Source: Pseudoneurospora amorphoporcata (taxonomy: Eukaryota; Ascomycota; Sordariomycetes; Sordariales; Sordariaceae). Taken from it: DNA of 64,000 bases. Below are positions 44,740 to 56,200 of the stretch, piece after piece; position 1 is the stretch's first letter; every line of letters starts with the position of its first letter. A program made the position numbers and the translations under genes. Below the pieces are notes generated by a model. The model saw nothing but the letters and a program-made list of their open reading frames with translations. It was not told where the DNA came from and searched no databases. The stretch lies in the NCBI GenBank assembly GCA_033297205.1, contig MU859134.1, positions 62,001 through 126,000 on the forward strand, given 5' to 3'.

Positions 44740-45486
44740 TCAACGGCGACGACCGCGTTGCCTTGAACCACCACGATGTCCGGAAGACTGCCCATTTGCA
44801 TTACGGCGCCTGGTTGTTTCTTGTTGCTCTCGTTGGTGTCTGTTTGCCTCATCTTGGATGGCGAATCTGTTCTTTCTAATCTCCAAGATCATGTTGTCGG
44901 AGTCCCATTCGTCGTACCGCACGATGAAAAGCCATTCCAAAATTTTGCTGGGATGGTGTGCGAACAAACATCCATACATGCATGTCTTCATCTCATCCGA
45001 TACTGGCATGCCGAGGCGCCCAAGACGGCGTTGAAGAAATTCAGCTCTAGCCAGGAATGCATCGATGTCATCGAATTGACGATAGTCGATGGTGGTGAGC
45101 TCCCTAAGAAAGTCTAGTTTTTGGGCTGGGCTGATATTGGTATACCAGCGTTGCAGCTCATCCCATAGGACTTTGGCATCGTAGTCATCCAGTCGATTGT
45201 ATGGGCCGCACCCGCGGATGTGAATATCCTTCCTGGCTGTAAAAGATTGGACGCTCTCATAGAGGAGGTTCCAGGCGCGCCATTTCCTGTCCCTGAAACT
45301 CGCGAGCTTTTCCATATCTTCGGGCGTGTTGCCAAGGGGAGGTGTCTCCGTGCCCCTAAGGAAGCCCTCAAGGCCAAGCATCTCGAAGACATGTATGACA
45401 TAACATTCCCAAAGACCAAAGTTCTCTTCTCCTCGAAGCACCATGATTTTGGGGGTGTTATCTTCGTCCGACGAGGAATCATACAT
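44740..45486 (-). CDS. Gag-like (copia UBN2-type) protein D
   Basis: An open frame from ATG 45486 gives 248 residues. The frame stays open a little upstream, so a further 5' exon is possible. Domain blocks match genes A and C: LRGEENFGLWECYVIHVFEM, FLRGTETPPLGNTPEDM, KVLWDELQRWYTNISPAQK, LRELTTIDYRQFDDIDAFLA, RAEFLQRRLGRLGMPVSDEM. The acidic N-terminus (YDSSSDEDNTPK) and Arg/Gly-rich C-terminus (GHRGGSRQRGRRR) differ from its relatives. It has no zinc knuckle and no pol gene beside it. It is divergent from rrp7, with about 670 bp between the two starts. Confidence 0.72.
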   Translation of the reverse strand: MYDSSSDEDNTPKIMVLRGEENFGLWECYVIHVFEMLGLEGFLRGTETPPLGNTPEDMEKLASFRDRKWRAWNLLYESVQSFTARKDIHIRGCGPYNRLDDYDAKVLWDELQRWYTNISPAQKLDFLRELTTIDYRQFDDIDAFLARAEFLQRRLGRLGMPVSDEMKTCMYGCLFAHHPSKILEWLFIVRYDEWDSDNMILEIRKNRFAIQDEANRHQREQQETTRRRNANGQSSGHRGGSRQRGRRR

Positions 45487-46158
45487 CGTGACCGACTTGT
45501 CAGGGCTATCCGTCTGTATTTGTGTGTCTGGGACTGTCTGTGGTATCAACTCAGTTAACCAGTTTGTTAGAATCGGAAAGATTCAAGCGAGGGGCGAAAT
45601 GTTGTGATGGAGAAGCGAAAGATTGAGAGAAATCTGGGACAGAATAGGCGTACGTGAATATAGGAAGTTGTCACCTTCGGTACGAACCGTGATAACCAAG
45701 GCGTGGAAAAGGACAAGCTTGAAATTTATGCGAGAGGGACAGCGAGATATTGGTATCGTCCAGAGTCTAGAGGTTGTTTAGGAGCACGCACTACGTAACT
45801 CTCCAACACATCGTTTGCTGAGCAGCCTGTACTTCGAATTTCGCGAGCTTTGTGACAACAAAGTCAATGTATCCCAAAACCGTTGTGCGAAGTTGGCTTT
45901 TTATGCGAGTGTGAACTTTGTAACTGCAGGGTGCGCACAGGCACAAAAGGTACCTGTACGCTACGATACCCCTTTGAACCAATCATCGTCCGAAATGACT
46001 TTACAAGGCTGAGAAGTGGGGCGCAAAAGTTTCCTGGAAGACGGCGGCGGAATGCAGAGCAATGCTTCCATTCCATCTTCGCTTCAACTTTGAATCATCA
46101 AACAAACTCGACATTACCACACTCGTCAACAGCACGTTTATGTCCCATTACCGACAAA
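45487..46158. promoter_or_regulatory. Divergent region between Gag-like gene D and rrp7
   Basis: 672 bp head to head. It may contain a 5' exon of gene D. No independent gene is supported. The rrp7 frame is open upstream to 45883, but its first conserved residues begin at 46159. Confidence 0.4.
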
Positions 46159-47130
46159 ATGGCGCCATCTCCGCAAACAATAGGCGAATTTAGCGTCCTC
46201 CCGATCTCGATCCCACCCGTTCCGTCGTTCCCTCGCAATGTTGTTCACTACCTCTACGTCCGACGAAACGCCCCCAAGATCCCTACAGCCAACGATTCCA
46301 GGAGTCTCTTCCTGGCAAACGTCCCCGTCGACAGCACAGAGCTTCACCTTCGTGCTCTTTTCGCATCACTAGTCGGCGCCGGTCGCTTCGAGAGCGCTTC
46401 GTTCGAGGATGAGAGGAAGGAGGCCGAGGCCGTCGCTGCTGCCCTAGATGCCGCGCCCGCACAGGCCGTACGATTACTAGCTTCCCACGGCAAGAAGAGG
46501 AAACGCGAGGACCAAGAGGCTGCGGAGAGAGCCGAGGAAGAAGCTGCTGCCCGACTTCCCAGCACATGGACCCGACCACTACGAAAGAGCGGCAGCACCG
46601 CCGTTGTCCTGCTCGCCGACGAGAAGAGCGTTCAACAGGTTCTCAAGGCGATCGCAAGGGTTCACAAGTCGAAGAAATATCCCACATGGGGCGGCGAAGG
46701 AAACGTGGTGGCCGAGCGCGTACCACAACTCGGTTCCATCTGGCTCAAGGCTCACAACCAGCTTTCCTACCCCGACCGCGACCAGTTACAAGCCGCCGTG
46801 GACGCCTTCTCGACCATGTTCGCCAGGAGAGAGAAGGAAGCGGCCGAGATTGCCAAGAGACTGCGCAACGAGCCGGACGAGGACGGTTTCGTCACGGTAA
46901 CACGCGGCGGAAGAACCGCGCCGGCCACAAGGAACGAGGCCGAGGAGGCCAAGAAGAAGATGATCGACAAGGCGGAGAAGAAGAAGCAGGAGATGACGGA
47001 CTTCTACAGGTTCCAGATGAGAGAGCGCAAGAAGCTCGAGCAGGAGGAGCTCGTGAAGCGGTTCGAGGAGGACAGGGTAAAGCTGGATGCTATGCGCCAG
47101 AAGCGCGGCAAGTTTGTCCCCGAGGCGTGA
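46159..47130 (+). CDS. rrp7: Ribosomal RNA-processing protein 7
   Basis: A single exon of 323 residues, with the start taken at ATG 46159 (MAPSPQTIGEFSVLPI). The N-terminal half is the RRM-like Rrp7 domain (HYLYVRRNAPKIPTANDSRS, LFLANVPVDSTELHLRALFA), interrupted by a charged insert (HGKKRKREDQEAAERAEEEA). The C-terminal half has the Rrp7 signature: DEDGFVTVTRGGR, then a long Lys/Glu helix, and the diagnostic ending DFYRFQMRERKKLEQEELVK and KRGKFVPEA. Rrp7 is part of the UTP-C module of the small-subunit processome in the nucleolus and is needed for 18S rRNA maturation. Confidence 0.94.
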   Translation: MAPSPQTIGEFSVLPISIPPVPSFPRNVVHYLYVRRNAPKIPTANDSRSLFLANVPVDSTELHLRALFASLVGAGRFESASFEDERKEAEAVAAALDAAPAQAVRLLASHGKKRKREDQEAAERAEEEAAARLPSTWTRPLRKSGSTAVVLLADEKSVQQVLKAIARVHKSKKYPTWGGEGNVVAERVPQLGSIWLKAHNQLSYPDRDQLQAAVDAFSTMFARREKEAAEIAKRLRNEPDEDGFVTVTRGGRTAPATRNEAEEAKKKMIDKAEKKKQEMTDFYRFQMRERKKLEQEELVKRFEEDRVKLDAMRQKRGKFVPEA

Positions 47131-48777
47131 GCTGGAAAATAGCGACCAAAAAGAGTCTGTTAGCTCTGCGACGCCTTCGGCAATTCGCAGCTACATTCTA
47201 TGTGCACGTCAACGTCTTGCGACCAAGCGATTGTCATTGGCAGCACGACACTACACGACGGGCCTGCTGGAGAGAGGGCCCTATGTAAACTTGCGCAAGA
47301 ACATGCAAGTCTCTCCAAAGCCTACCGTTAGGTGAGTATTTCCAATTTTCGGTCTTTGCTTTCCAACGATATCAAGATACCATGATGACGGCCGCGGGGC
47401 CATCAGATGTCTTTCTTGCCTTTGGGTCCAACTCCCACGGGTGGGGAGACAAAAGCTGACAAAAACCGCGTTACAACAATCTTCTCAAGCTCTCTGAAAT
47501 GTCTTTGCACACCGGTTCCCGCTCATGTTATGGATCTGTTGTCGTACCGAGTTTGTGCTAACATCTGAGACCAGGAAAACGTCTTGGCATCAATCGGATG
47601 CCATCCTTGGTACCCGCTTTCGCGGTCGCTATCGTGATATAGCTTCGAAGACCATATACCCAATAATCACGACCGAGGTGGAAGACCTGGTGCGACTGGT
47701 CATCATAAGGACCCTGGCGATTGTGACATTTTTGCATCTCTGCATCTTGTCGGAGTCGAGTGGAAGGCGGAGACGGGATCATCTGTCAATCGTTTTCTGC
47801 TGACAAGCTTGCAGCCTCCGCCCAATGCAGGTGTCGGATCATCACACACCAAGGAGGAGGAGGAGAAAGATCAGGGGTCAAACAACCATTCAGAAGACGT
47901 GGTATACGGGCTAGGGTTGGGGTTATATATAGCCTGTGTGTTTACTTGCGTTTCAGCTTGTTCTCCTGGCTTCTTCCGCTCCGCTTCGTGGTGTCGCCGG
48001 CGGTGTTCTGTTTGTGACGATGCGGTGTGATGAGCTACGTAGCGGTGCCGCTGTGGTTCGGTTTTCTCGCGCCAACAGTCCAACGCTGTTGCGGCCAAGC
48101 TGTGGGGAGCCATGCCAGTTGTTCCCGTTGTAGTGGCTCGCCGCCAGTGGGTGATGCGGGCTGGGGGAAGGGATTGCTACAGCAACGGGCCCCACCAAAT
48201 AAACATGCGGCTCTGTAGTTGATTCGAAGAATCCTCTTTCCAGCACTGACACTGCAGCTCTTTCTGTGTGTTGCACTCGCCAATTGTGAAGTCGGGAAAA
48301 CAAGACAATCCAATTGATCGATATCCAGCCAGCGATTGACGCCTTAACGCCGCCCATTCCGCCCGCCCACAAGGTTGCCGACCACTACCTCTAGTATGCA
48401 GCGCGTTGGGACCCCTTGACCCCTAACGGTTTTTCCTGCATTGCTGTTGCTGTCGCTGTCAGGTTCCCGTCATTCCGTTCCTTCGCTGTGCTCCCTCCTT
48501 CCGAACCTTGACGGCCTGACGCCAACCCACACCTTCCTTCCACTTCGACTTCGCGTCGGAGGCCGCGACAGTGTTCGTCAACCGGAAGGTTCGACCGACT
48601 GATCCTTTTACGAGAGTCGGCAATATCCGATTGGGGTCGAATACATACCTACCTACCTACCTAAGGTCACTACTATCGTTAAAACACCGCCGACCACTAA
48701 ACCGCCGAGTCCCGAGTTCGGAATGATCACGAATGTAACCGCCTTCTCTTCTGCACCGCCAACAACCGCTGCCCAAC
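47131..48777. other. 1.6-kb spacer
   Basis: No supported gene. A run of four ACCT units lies at 48648-48663, just upstream of the msd1-like gene. Overlapping short ORFs on both strands (47525-48313) have no motifs. Confidence 0.4.
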
Positions 48778-51700
48778 ATGATAATCTCAGACAACCTCCG
48801 CACGGCATCCATATACATCAACAACCAGCTGCTCTCGCGCGGCCTCCTGCGCGATGGCGACAACATTGACTTTGCCTACCCGGGCGACAACGATGACGAG
48901 TTGGCGCACACCATGGGCCGTATAATGGGGGTAGTTAACGACCTGATCCTCCGGCGCGACGTACGTTTTCCTTTTGGCCCAACCTCCTCCCATTTCGTAT
49001 TCTCCTTCCTCTTTCCACTGTACCTTCAGCTAACACGCATACCCTGAACCACAGCGCGACGCCGAAACCCGCGAATCCCTCTCTCAAACCCTGCGCTCCC
49101 TGCGCGCCGAGTCCCTCCGCCAAACTACCGACATCGTCCGGCTGTCCGACAAGCTGACCGACTCCTCACGAAAAACCGCGCTCGCCGAGCAAGAAGCCGC
49201 CCACGCGCGCGCCCAGTTAACGGCCGCCGAGCAGACCGTTACCAAATTAAAAGAGGAGGCCGCCCGCCAGAAAAGTCTGGTCCAGCAAACGAGGAATGCA
49301 TGCGCGAATGAGATTCGCAAAAGGGACCGGATGATTGAGGGGCTCAAAAAGGCGGTGGCGGATGCGGGGAGGACGAGGGGGACTGGACATACCAGGGGTG
49401 CTTCGAGGGATGGTGGGTTTGGAGGTGGACTAGGGGGGCAGGGGGGTGGTGTGATGAGTATCGTTGTCCAAGCGGGCGAGGAGTATAATGCTGAGGCGGG
49501 AGGCAAGATGGGGGTTCCGCAGGGGATGACGGGTTCAGAAGGGTATGATCTCCGGATGGAGACGAACGGGTTCCTTGCGGAGCTGGCCAAGGGTCTCAGC
49601 GAGGAAAATGAAGTTCTGCTGGGCCTGGTGAGGAGGACGGTGAGAAGAATGCAGGAGATGAGTGGGTGGGATGTGGTTGCTAATGTTGTTGCGCAAAAGC
49701 AACAGCAACAACAGAAAGATGAGGGAGGAGATATCAACATGGATGGTGGTGAGACAAGGAAAGAGGAGGAGGAGGATAAAGGGGAAAAGCACGCGTTGGT
49801 GATTCCTACTAGTTGTGACGAACTCCAGCGGGACTTGGAAAACGTGCTGGAGCATATGCGCATTATCTTGACGAACCCGTCGTTTGTGCCCATCGAGGAG
49901 GTGGTGGTGCGCGAGGATGAGATTCATCGGTTGCGCGACGGCTGGGTCAAGATGGAGAGCCGATGGAAGGAGGCTGTTCATCTGATCGATGGCTGGCGCA
50001 ATAGGATGCAGGTCAGCGGTAGGCCGGTCAATGTCGAGGAGCTCAAGATGGGCTTGCGACTTAGCCCGGTCAAGGTTAAGAACGTGGCGGAGACGGCGCA
50101 TGGGTTGCAGCTGGAGATGCCAAGTGTGAGGGAAGAGGAGGACGCCGAAGAGCAAGCTGATCGTGAGGAAGTCGAACGGTATCTTGAGAAGGAGAAGGCT
50201 GATGCCGCTGCCGCTGCCGCCGCTTCTACGAATGCCTCTGGTCCAAGATCGCGAGATAGCTCGCTTCACCTTGTGCCGGCGCCACCTGGAGGTGTGCCAG
50301 ACGACCCCATGGACGAGGACAGCGAGCAATCGAGTATCTTTGAGGACGATGATCTCGATCTCGACGACTTAGATGACGACGAGGAGCCCAACGTGGAGGT
50401 TCTTGGGCACTCGTTAATGTTGAGTTCACCTCCGCTTTCTGTACCACCGCAACTCGGCCCGCTCAAGGATTCACCTGCAGCGGGTAACAGAGGCGGTTTC
50501 GGACAGCCTAACTTGCGCCGAGGAGGCGGAGACTATACCAACGACCTACGAGCAGCGGAGGTAGGTCCTCCTGTACCACCACATGCCGACAAGCCGCAGC
50601 AGACGAAGAAGTCCATCCGACCAGTGCGACAACAAGAGGGGGACGCTTCAGTTTCTGAAAGGGAACAGTCACGCCCATCTACTGCACCATCTACTACATC
50701 TGCCGGTAGCATCAAGCTGGTCAAGGCGGAGACTTCAGGACCCAAGGCGGCAAGTGCGGCGAGAAAACGGCCAGGGACAGCTACGACGACGACGTCGGCG
50801 ACAGGCCCCACTGCGAGGACGCGTTCACGTACACGTACGGCTGAATCTGATCGTGAAGTTGCTGCCCCTGTGACCAGGTCTCGGGCCCGTGAGGAAGCCG
50901 CTACATCTGGTGGAACTGGGAGAGCGCAGACGACGGCAACAGGGAGGAAACCGGCTACTGATAGGTCTAGACCACCTATCACACGTGCTACAACCTCGAG
51001 TGCGGCACCAGGAACAAGAGGCAAGAGCCAAACCCGGTCGCTCACATCATCCGGTAAAGGCAAGGAGACCGAGAGCAAGACGGGCCCCAAGTTCGTGCCC
51101 GGTCACAGGAGAACCAACTCGGAGAAGACCACCTATTCCACCGCCAGCGGTCCTGGCACTCCTGGAAGGGAGAGGGAAATAGCAAGCAGTCACTCCCGAC
51201 CTACCACCTCCAATGGACTTACCAAGACAAGGGAAGCCGCACTCCTCGCCCAATCACCAAAGCTGGCACCATCACCCAGGCTCACCAAGGGTCTAGCCAC
51301 CGCCAACAACAGCGAGAACGGTAGCTCAACCGATAGCGCGAACCGCAGCGGCGGCGGTGCCATCTCGCAATCACCCATCAACCCCAACCGCTCGCCCAGA
51401 CGGACCGGCAACTCCCGTCTCCCGCTCCCTAGGACAGGGCTTGTTAGCACCGCTGCCCTCCAGGCGCAGCAGAGCCCGCTCAACGTGGCCACCATTGCCG
51501 CAAAGCTAGCCGCTTCTGAGCGAGAGGCTGACGCGGCGCGGGTGAGGGCCAAACTGAAGGCTATGAAGAGGTCAAAGCAGGAGAGCGTGGGTCCTTCTCA
51601 GTCTCAACGGTCAGCCAATGGCGCCAGCCAGAGACAAAGCCAGAACCAGAGTCAGCCCTCAGAAGAGAACCAACCCACCAACGGCCGCGCCACGCCCATG

Positions 51701-52156
51701 GACATGGACTGTGACAACGACGACGAAAATCAACTAACCATGTCCCGCCGCCGCCCCGCCACCCCGGGCAGACAATCCAAAACTCCCAAAGCAGCAAGCA
51801 GAGCGGCCCGGGAAGAGGAGGCCGAGCCTTTCGACTTTGAACAAGAACAACAAGAACAAGAAGACGAAGAGGTAGACGAGCTCGCCGGGCCAGAAAACCA
51901 TGATAACTACGGAATGGCAATGGCAATGGGGATGGGAATGGGAATGGAGAAGTTGCATGTGCAGAAGCGCAAGAGGGAGAAGATGAGGACGAGCAGGACG
52001 GCGAGTCGGCGGAGGAGTACACTCAACCCATGGGAGCTGCAGAGTTTGCTGCAGGGGAGTGTTAAAGTGGCTCCGCCTATGCCGCCGCCGTCGAATCCGA
52101 TGACGGCTGGGATGGGTGGAATGGGAATGACTACTGATGTTGGGATGGAAGGTTGA
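48778..52156 (+). CDS. msd1: Msd1/SSX2IP (ADIP) family microtubule-anchoring protein
   Basis: Two exons: 48778-48960 and 49055-52156 (donor GTACGT, branch GCTAAC, acceptor CCACAG, phase 0), giving 1,094 residues. The N-terminus TASIYINNQLLSRGLLRDGD is the hallmark of the ADIP family (animal SSX2IP, fission yeast Msd1). A coiled coil follows (about residues 60-150: SLSQTLRSLRAESLRQTTDI onward). A second helical region comes near 250-400 (DELQRDLENVLEHMRIILTN, EVVVREDEIHRLRDGWVKME). The C-terminal 600 residues are low-complexity Ser/Thr/Pro/Arg-rich with many SPR/SPK sites and a Gln/Glu run, ending in a Met/Gly-rich tail. Msd1 anchors microtubule minus ends at the spindle pole body. The long disordered tail makes it much larger than the yeast protein. 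Confidence 0.82.
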
Positions 52157-53214
52157 GGCTATGTTAGGCTTCGTTCGGCCCGAGATTGCTCTGGCTCGGG
52201 AGGGTTGAGCTCAGGAAGGCGTGTGTAGGAAAGGGTCAAGCTGGTCAAGGTAGATGGTGTGATGGCATGGTTGGTTCATGTTTGCATTGCATAGTGGCAT
52301 AGTGTTGGTGTTTGTTTTGGTTTGGAGCCTGATGACTCTTGTGTCGGGTCCATTCGGCTCTAGAAGCGGCCGCCGCTAGATATGCTTGTCTCGGGTTCTC
52401 TCTTGGTATGGTCTGGTCTGGTATAGGTAAAAGGTATCGTTTAGTTTACCTTTTTCATGCGTGGTGGTACGTATGGGACTAATTATGATAATGACTTTTC
52501 TGGATGTCTATAATGGTTCACGCCACCACGGTGCCCGGTTGATATGGTCATATGAAGGATGGGTTGTGTATAAAGAATGAACTTCATTATAGTATATGGA
52601 AAAGGAATGCATTGGTTTCGGATGCAAGGAGGCACCGGTCTGCCCTGGGAGCCTTGGCTGTGTTTGTGACATAAGATCAACCAACCTATGGGTGACGTCC
52701 ATGGATCGTCGATAGTCTATACCAACAAGAGACTGTGATGGAGACGACTGTGATGTTGGAGATGATAGGAGGACGAGCAAGGAAAGGATGTCGACGCTGC
52801 TGCGGGGTAAGTCGATGACAAATGTGGGGTTGTTAGTTCCGTCGCCCGAGAGGCCGATACAACTCCGGGGTGCATTCCTCTTTCGGGGACTAGGTAGACT
52901 ACCTAGTTGTCAGCCTATACAGCCGCCAGAAGTGCATGCAACCGTTCAGTTTGCCTCTTTTCACTCGCTCTTCACTTTGCACTTGCCCGATGACGACGTC
53001 TACGGCCTACCTCTACTCACCCTCTCTTTAAGGACACTGACTCACGATATCACAGTCTATTCTGTCGGTGATTGTGTGAGACCGAAAGACTCCGAGTATA
53101 AAGAGTAAAGACGGAGACCATTGTTGAAGAGAGAGAGAAAACCCATCACTCACTTCAGCTTAACCACATCACATCAGCCCTCTTGATCAAATACACAACA
53201 AAGACGTCATCATC
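52157..53214. other. Spacer between msd1-like gene and 5-oxoprolinase
   Basis: 1.06 kb with no supported gene. The left part is the 3' region of the msd1-like gene. The right part is the oxoprolinase promoter and leader (purine-rich GAGAGAGAGAAAACC near 53130). Confidence 0.4.
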
Positions 53215-56200
53215 ATGGGCTCCTCACAACAAAAAGACCGCGGCGTGCGCATCGCCATCGACAGAGGCGGCACCTTCACAGACTGCGTCGGCAACTACAA
53301 CGGCGAGGACATTGTCATCAAGCTTCTCTCCGTCGACCCAGCCAACTACGATGATGCTCCCCTCGAGGGCATCCGGCGCATCATGTCGCACTTCCTCAAG
53401 AAAGAGATCCCCCGTGGACAGCCATTAGATACCGCCAAAATCGATTCCATCCGCATGGGCACCACAGTCGCCACCAACGCCCTTCTGGAAAGAAAGGGCG
53501 AGAAGATCGCCATGGTAGTCACCAAGGGCTTCAAGGACTGTCTCGTCATCGGCAACCAGTCGAGACCCAAGATCTTCGACCTGGCTATCCGCAAGCCCGA
53601 GGTGCTTTACTCAGCCGTCGTGGAGGTAGATGAGCGTGTCACACTCGAAGACTACGCCGAGGACCCAGAACGCCATCTCACCAAGGTAGACGTCAAGGCC
53701 GGGACCGCCGAAGCCAAGGACGCCAACCTCGTCATGGGTCTATCAGGAGAAGCCGTCCGGATTCTTCAGCGGCCGGAGAAGGAGATCATCCGGTCCAAGC
53801 TCCAGGAGATCTACGACAGCGGCATCAGGAGCATAGCAGTCTGCCTGATGCACGCCTACACCTTCCCCGACCACGAGGCCCTCGTCGGCGAGGTCGCCCG
53901 CGAGATCGGCTTCACGCACATCTCCCTCAGCCACGAGCTCATGCCCATGATCAAGCTCGTCTCGCGCGCCACGTCGGTCTGTGCAGACGCCTATCTCACG
54001 CCCGCCATCAAGAAATACATCTCCGGTTTCCAAAAGGGCTTCGTCGGTGGTCTGGGCACCAAGGGCGTCAAGGAATCAGGCGGCGGGGCAAAGGGTGCTC
54101 GCTGCGAGTTCATGCAATCGGACGGTGGTCTGGTGGATGTCGACAAGTTCACCGGTCTCAAAGCCATTCTTTCCGGCCCGGCCGGTGGCGTGGTCGGCTA
54201 TGCCATCACCTCGTACGACGAGAACACCAAGATCCCCGTCATCGGCTTCGACATGGGCGGCACCAGCACGGACGTGTCTCGCTACGGCGAGGGCCGATAC
54301 GACCACACCTTCGAGACCACCACGGCGGGAGTGACGATCCAGTCGCCGCAGCTGGACATCAACACCGTCGCTGCTGGCGGCGGGTCTATGCTCTTCTTCC
54401 GCAACGGCCTGTTCGTCGTCGGCCCGGAGTCTGCCAGCGCTCATCCCGGTCCTGCGTGTTATCGAAAGGGCGGCCCAGCGACCGTTACCGATGCGAACTT
54501 GTTCCTGGGCAGACTCCTGCCCGAGTTCTTCCCCAAGATCTTTGGCAAGAACGAGAATGAGGGGCTGGATCCGGAGGCTAGTAGGATCAAGATCCAGGAG
54601 CTGGCGGACCAGATCAAGGCTGAGACTGGCAAGGAGATGGACCTTGATGAGGTTGCGTACGGGTTCCTGACTGTGGCTAATGAGACCATGACCAGGCCGA
54701 TCAGGAGCATCACGGAGGCCAAGGGCCATGATACCTCCAAGCATCGTCTTGCTACCTTTGGTGGTGCCGGCGGTCAGCACGCTGTTGCTATTGCTGAGTC
54801 GTTGGGTATCAAGCAGATCCTGATCCATCGCTACTCATCCGTCCTGTCGGCTTACGGCATGGCTTTGGCCGATGTTGTCGACGAGCGCCAAGAGCCTGAC
54901 TCTTCCGTCTGGAAGGCTGATGATCAGTCCGTCATCCAAGGTCTCAAGGATAAGATGGAAGCCCTCAAGGAGAAATCCCGCCAGGCGCTTCGTGACCAAG
55001 GGTTCGAGGATGACCAGATCGTGTTCGAGGAGTACCTCAACATGCGCTACCGCGGCACTGAGTCGGCGCTGATGATCATCAAGCCCACCGCCGAGGACGC
55101 CGAGAAGCACTACAACGGCAACGACTGGGACTTTGCCAGCGCGTTTGTGAGCCACCACAGATACGAGTTCGGCTTTACGCTGGAGGAGCGTGATATCGTG
55201 GTTGATGACGTCCGTGTCAGAGGCATCGGCAAGAGCTTCCGGTATGAGGAGAAGAGCGTGGATGAGCAGCTCAAGACGGTGCAGAAGAAGGATGTTAATG
55301 TCCAGAATAAACACAGCGAGGCCAAAGTGTACTTTGAGGGTGGACGTTATGATACGCCCATCTACAAGCTCAGTGATCTGAGTGTGGGCACTGTGATCAA
55401 GGGGCCGGCCATGTTGGCGGATGGAACGCAGACTATTGTGGTCACGCCCAAGAGCACTGCCCTAGTGCTGGAGACTCATGTTGTGGTTGATATCGAAGAG
55501 ACGGACAAGAACAAGGACGCGCAGGGAGATGGTGAGCGCGAGGTTGATCCCATCATGCTTAGTATCTTCGGCCATAGGTTCATGGCTATTGCTGAGCAGA
55601 TGGGCATGGCTCTTCAGAAGACCAGTGTCAGCACTAACGTCAAGGAACGCCTTGACTTTTCATGCGCCATCTTTGATGCCAACGGTGGTTTGGTTGCCAA
55701 CGCTCCTCATCTGCCTGTCCACTTGGGTGAGTTCACCCCTTTTTCCTTGTGAGGTGTTCTTTAACTGAGGATTTCTAGGCTCCATGTCCACCTGCGTCCG
55801 CCGTCAAGCAGAAATCTGGGACGGTAAGCTGCGCAAGGGCGATGTTCTCATGACCAACCACCCTTCGTATGGCGGTACTCATCTTCCCGACGTCACCCTA
55901 ATTATGCCCGCCTTCAACGCTGCCGGCGACAAGATCCTCTTCTACGCCGCCTCGCGTGCTCACCACGCCGACATCGGTGGTATCACCGCCGGCAGCATGC
56001 CTCCCCACTCCCGCGAGCTCTACCAAGAAGGCGCCGCCGTCAAGAGCGAGAAGCTAGTCTCCGAGGGAAAGTTTAACGAAGACCGCGTCATCGAGCTCTT
56101 CCACAAGGAACCCGCCAAGAACCCGGGCTGCAGCGGCACGCGCTGCCTGGCCGACAACATCAATGACCTGCGCGCCCAAGTATCCGCCAACCAAAAGGGC

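Noticed and set aside
38672..45486. Complete LTR retrotransposon
   Set aside because: No reverse transcriptase, integrase, RNase H or protease motifs on either strand and no long direct terminal repeats noticed. Only Gag-like domains are present.
46566..47288. Alternative-frame ORF of 240 codons within and beyond rrp7
   Set aside because: Overlaps conserved Rrp7 coding sequence. Arg/Gly/Gln-rich composition is a frame shadow.
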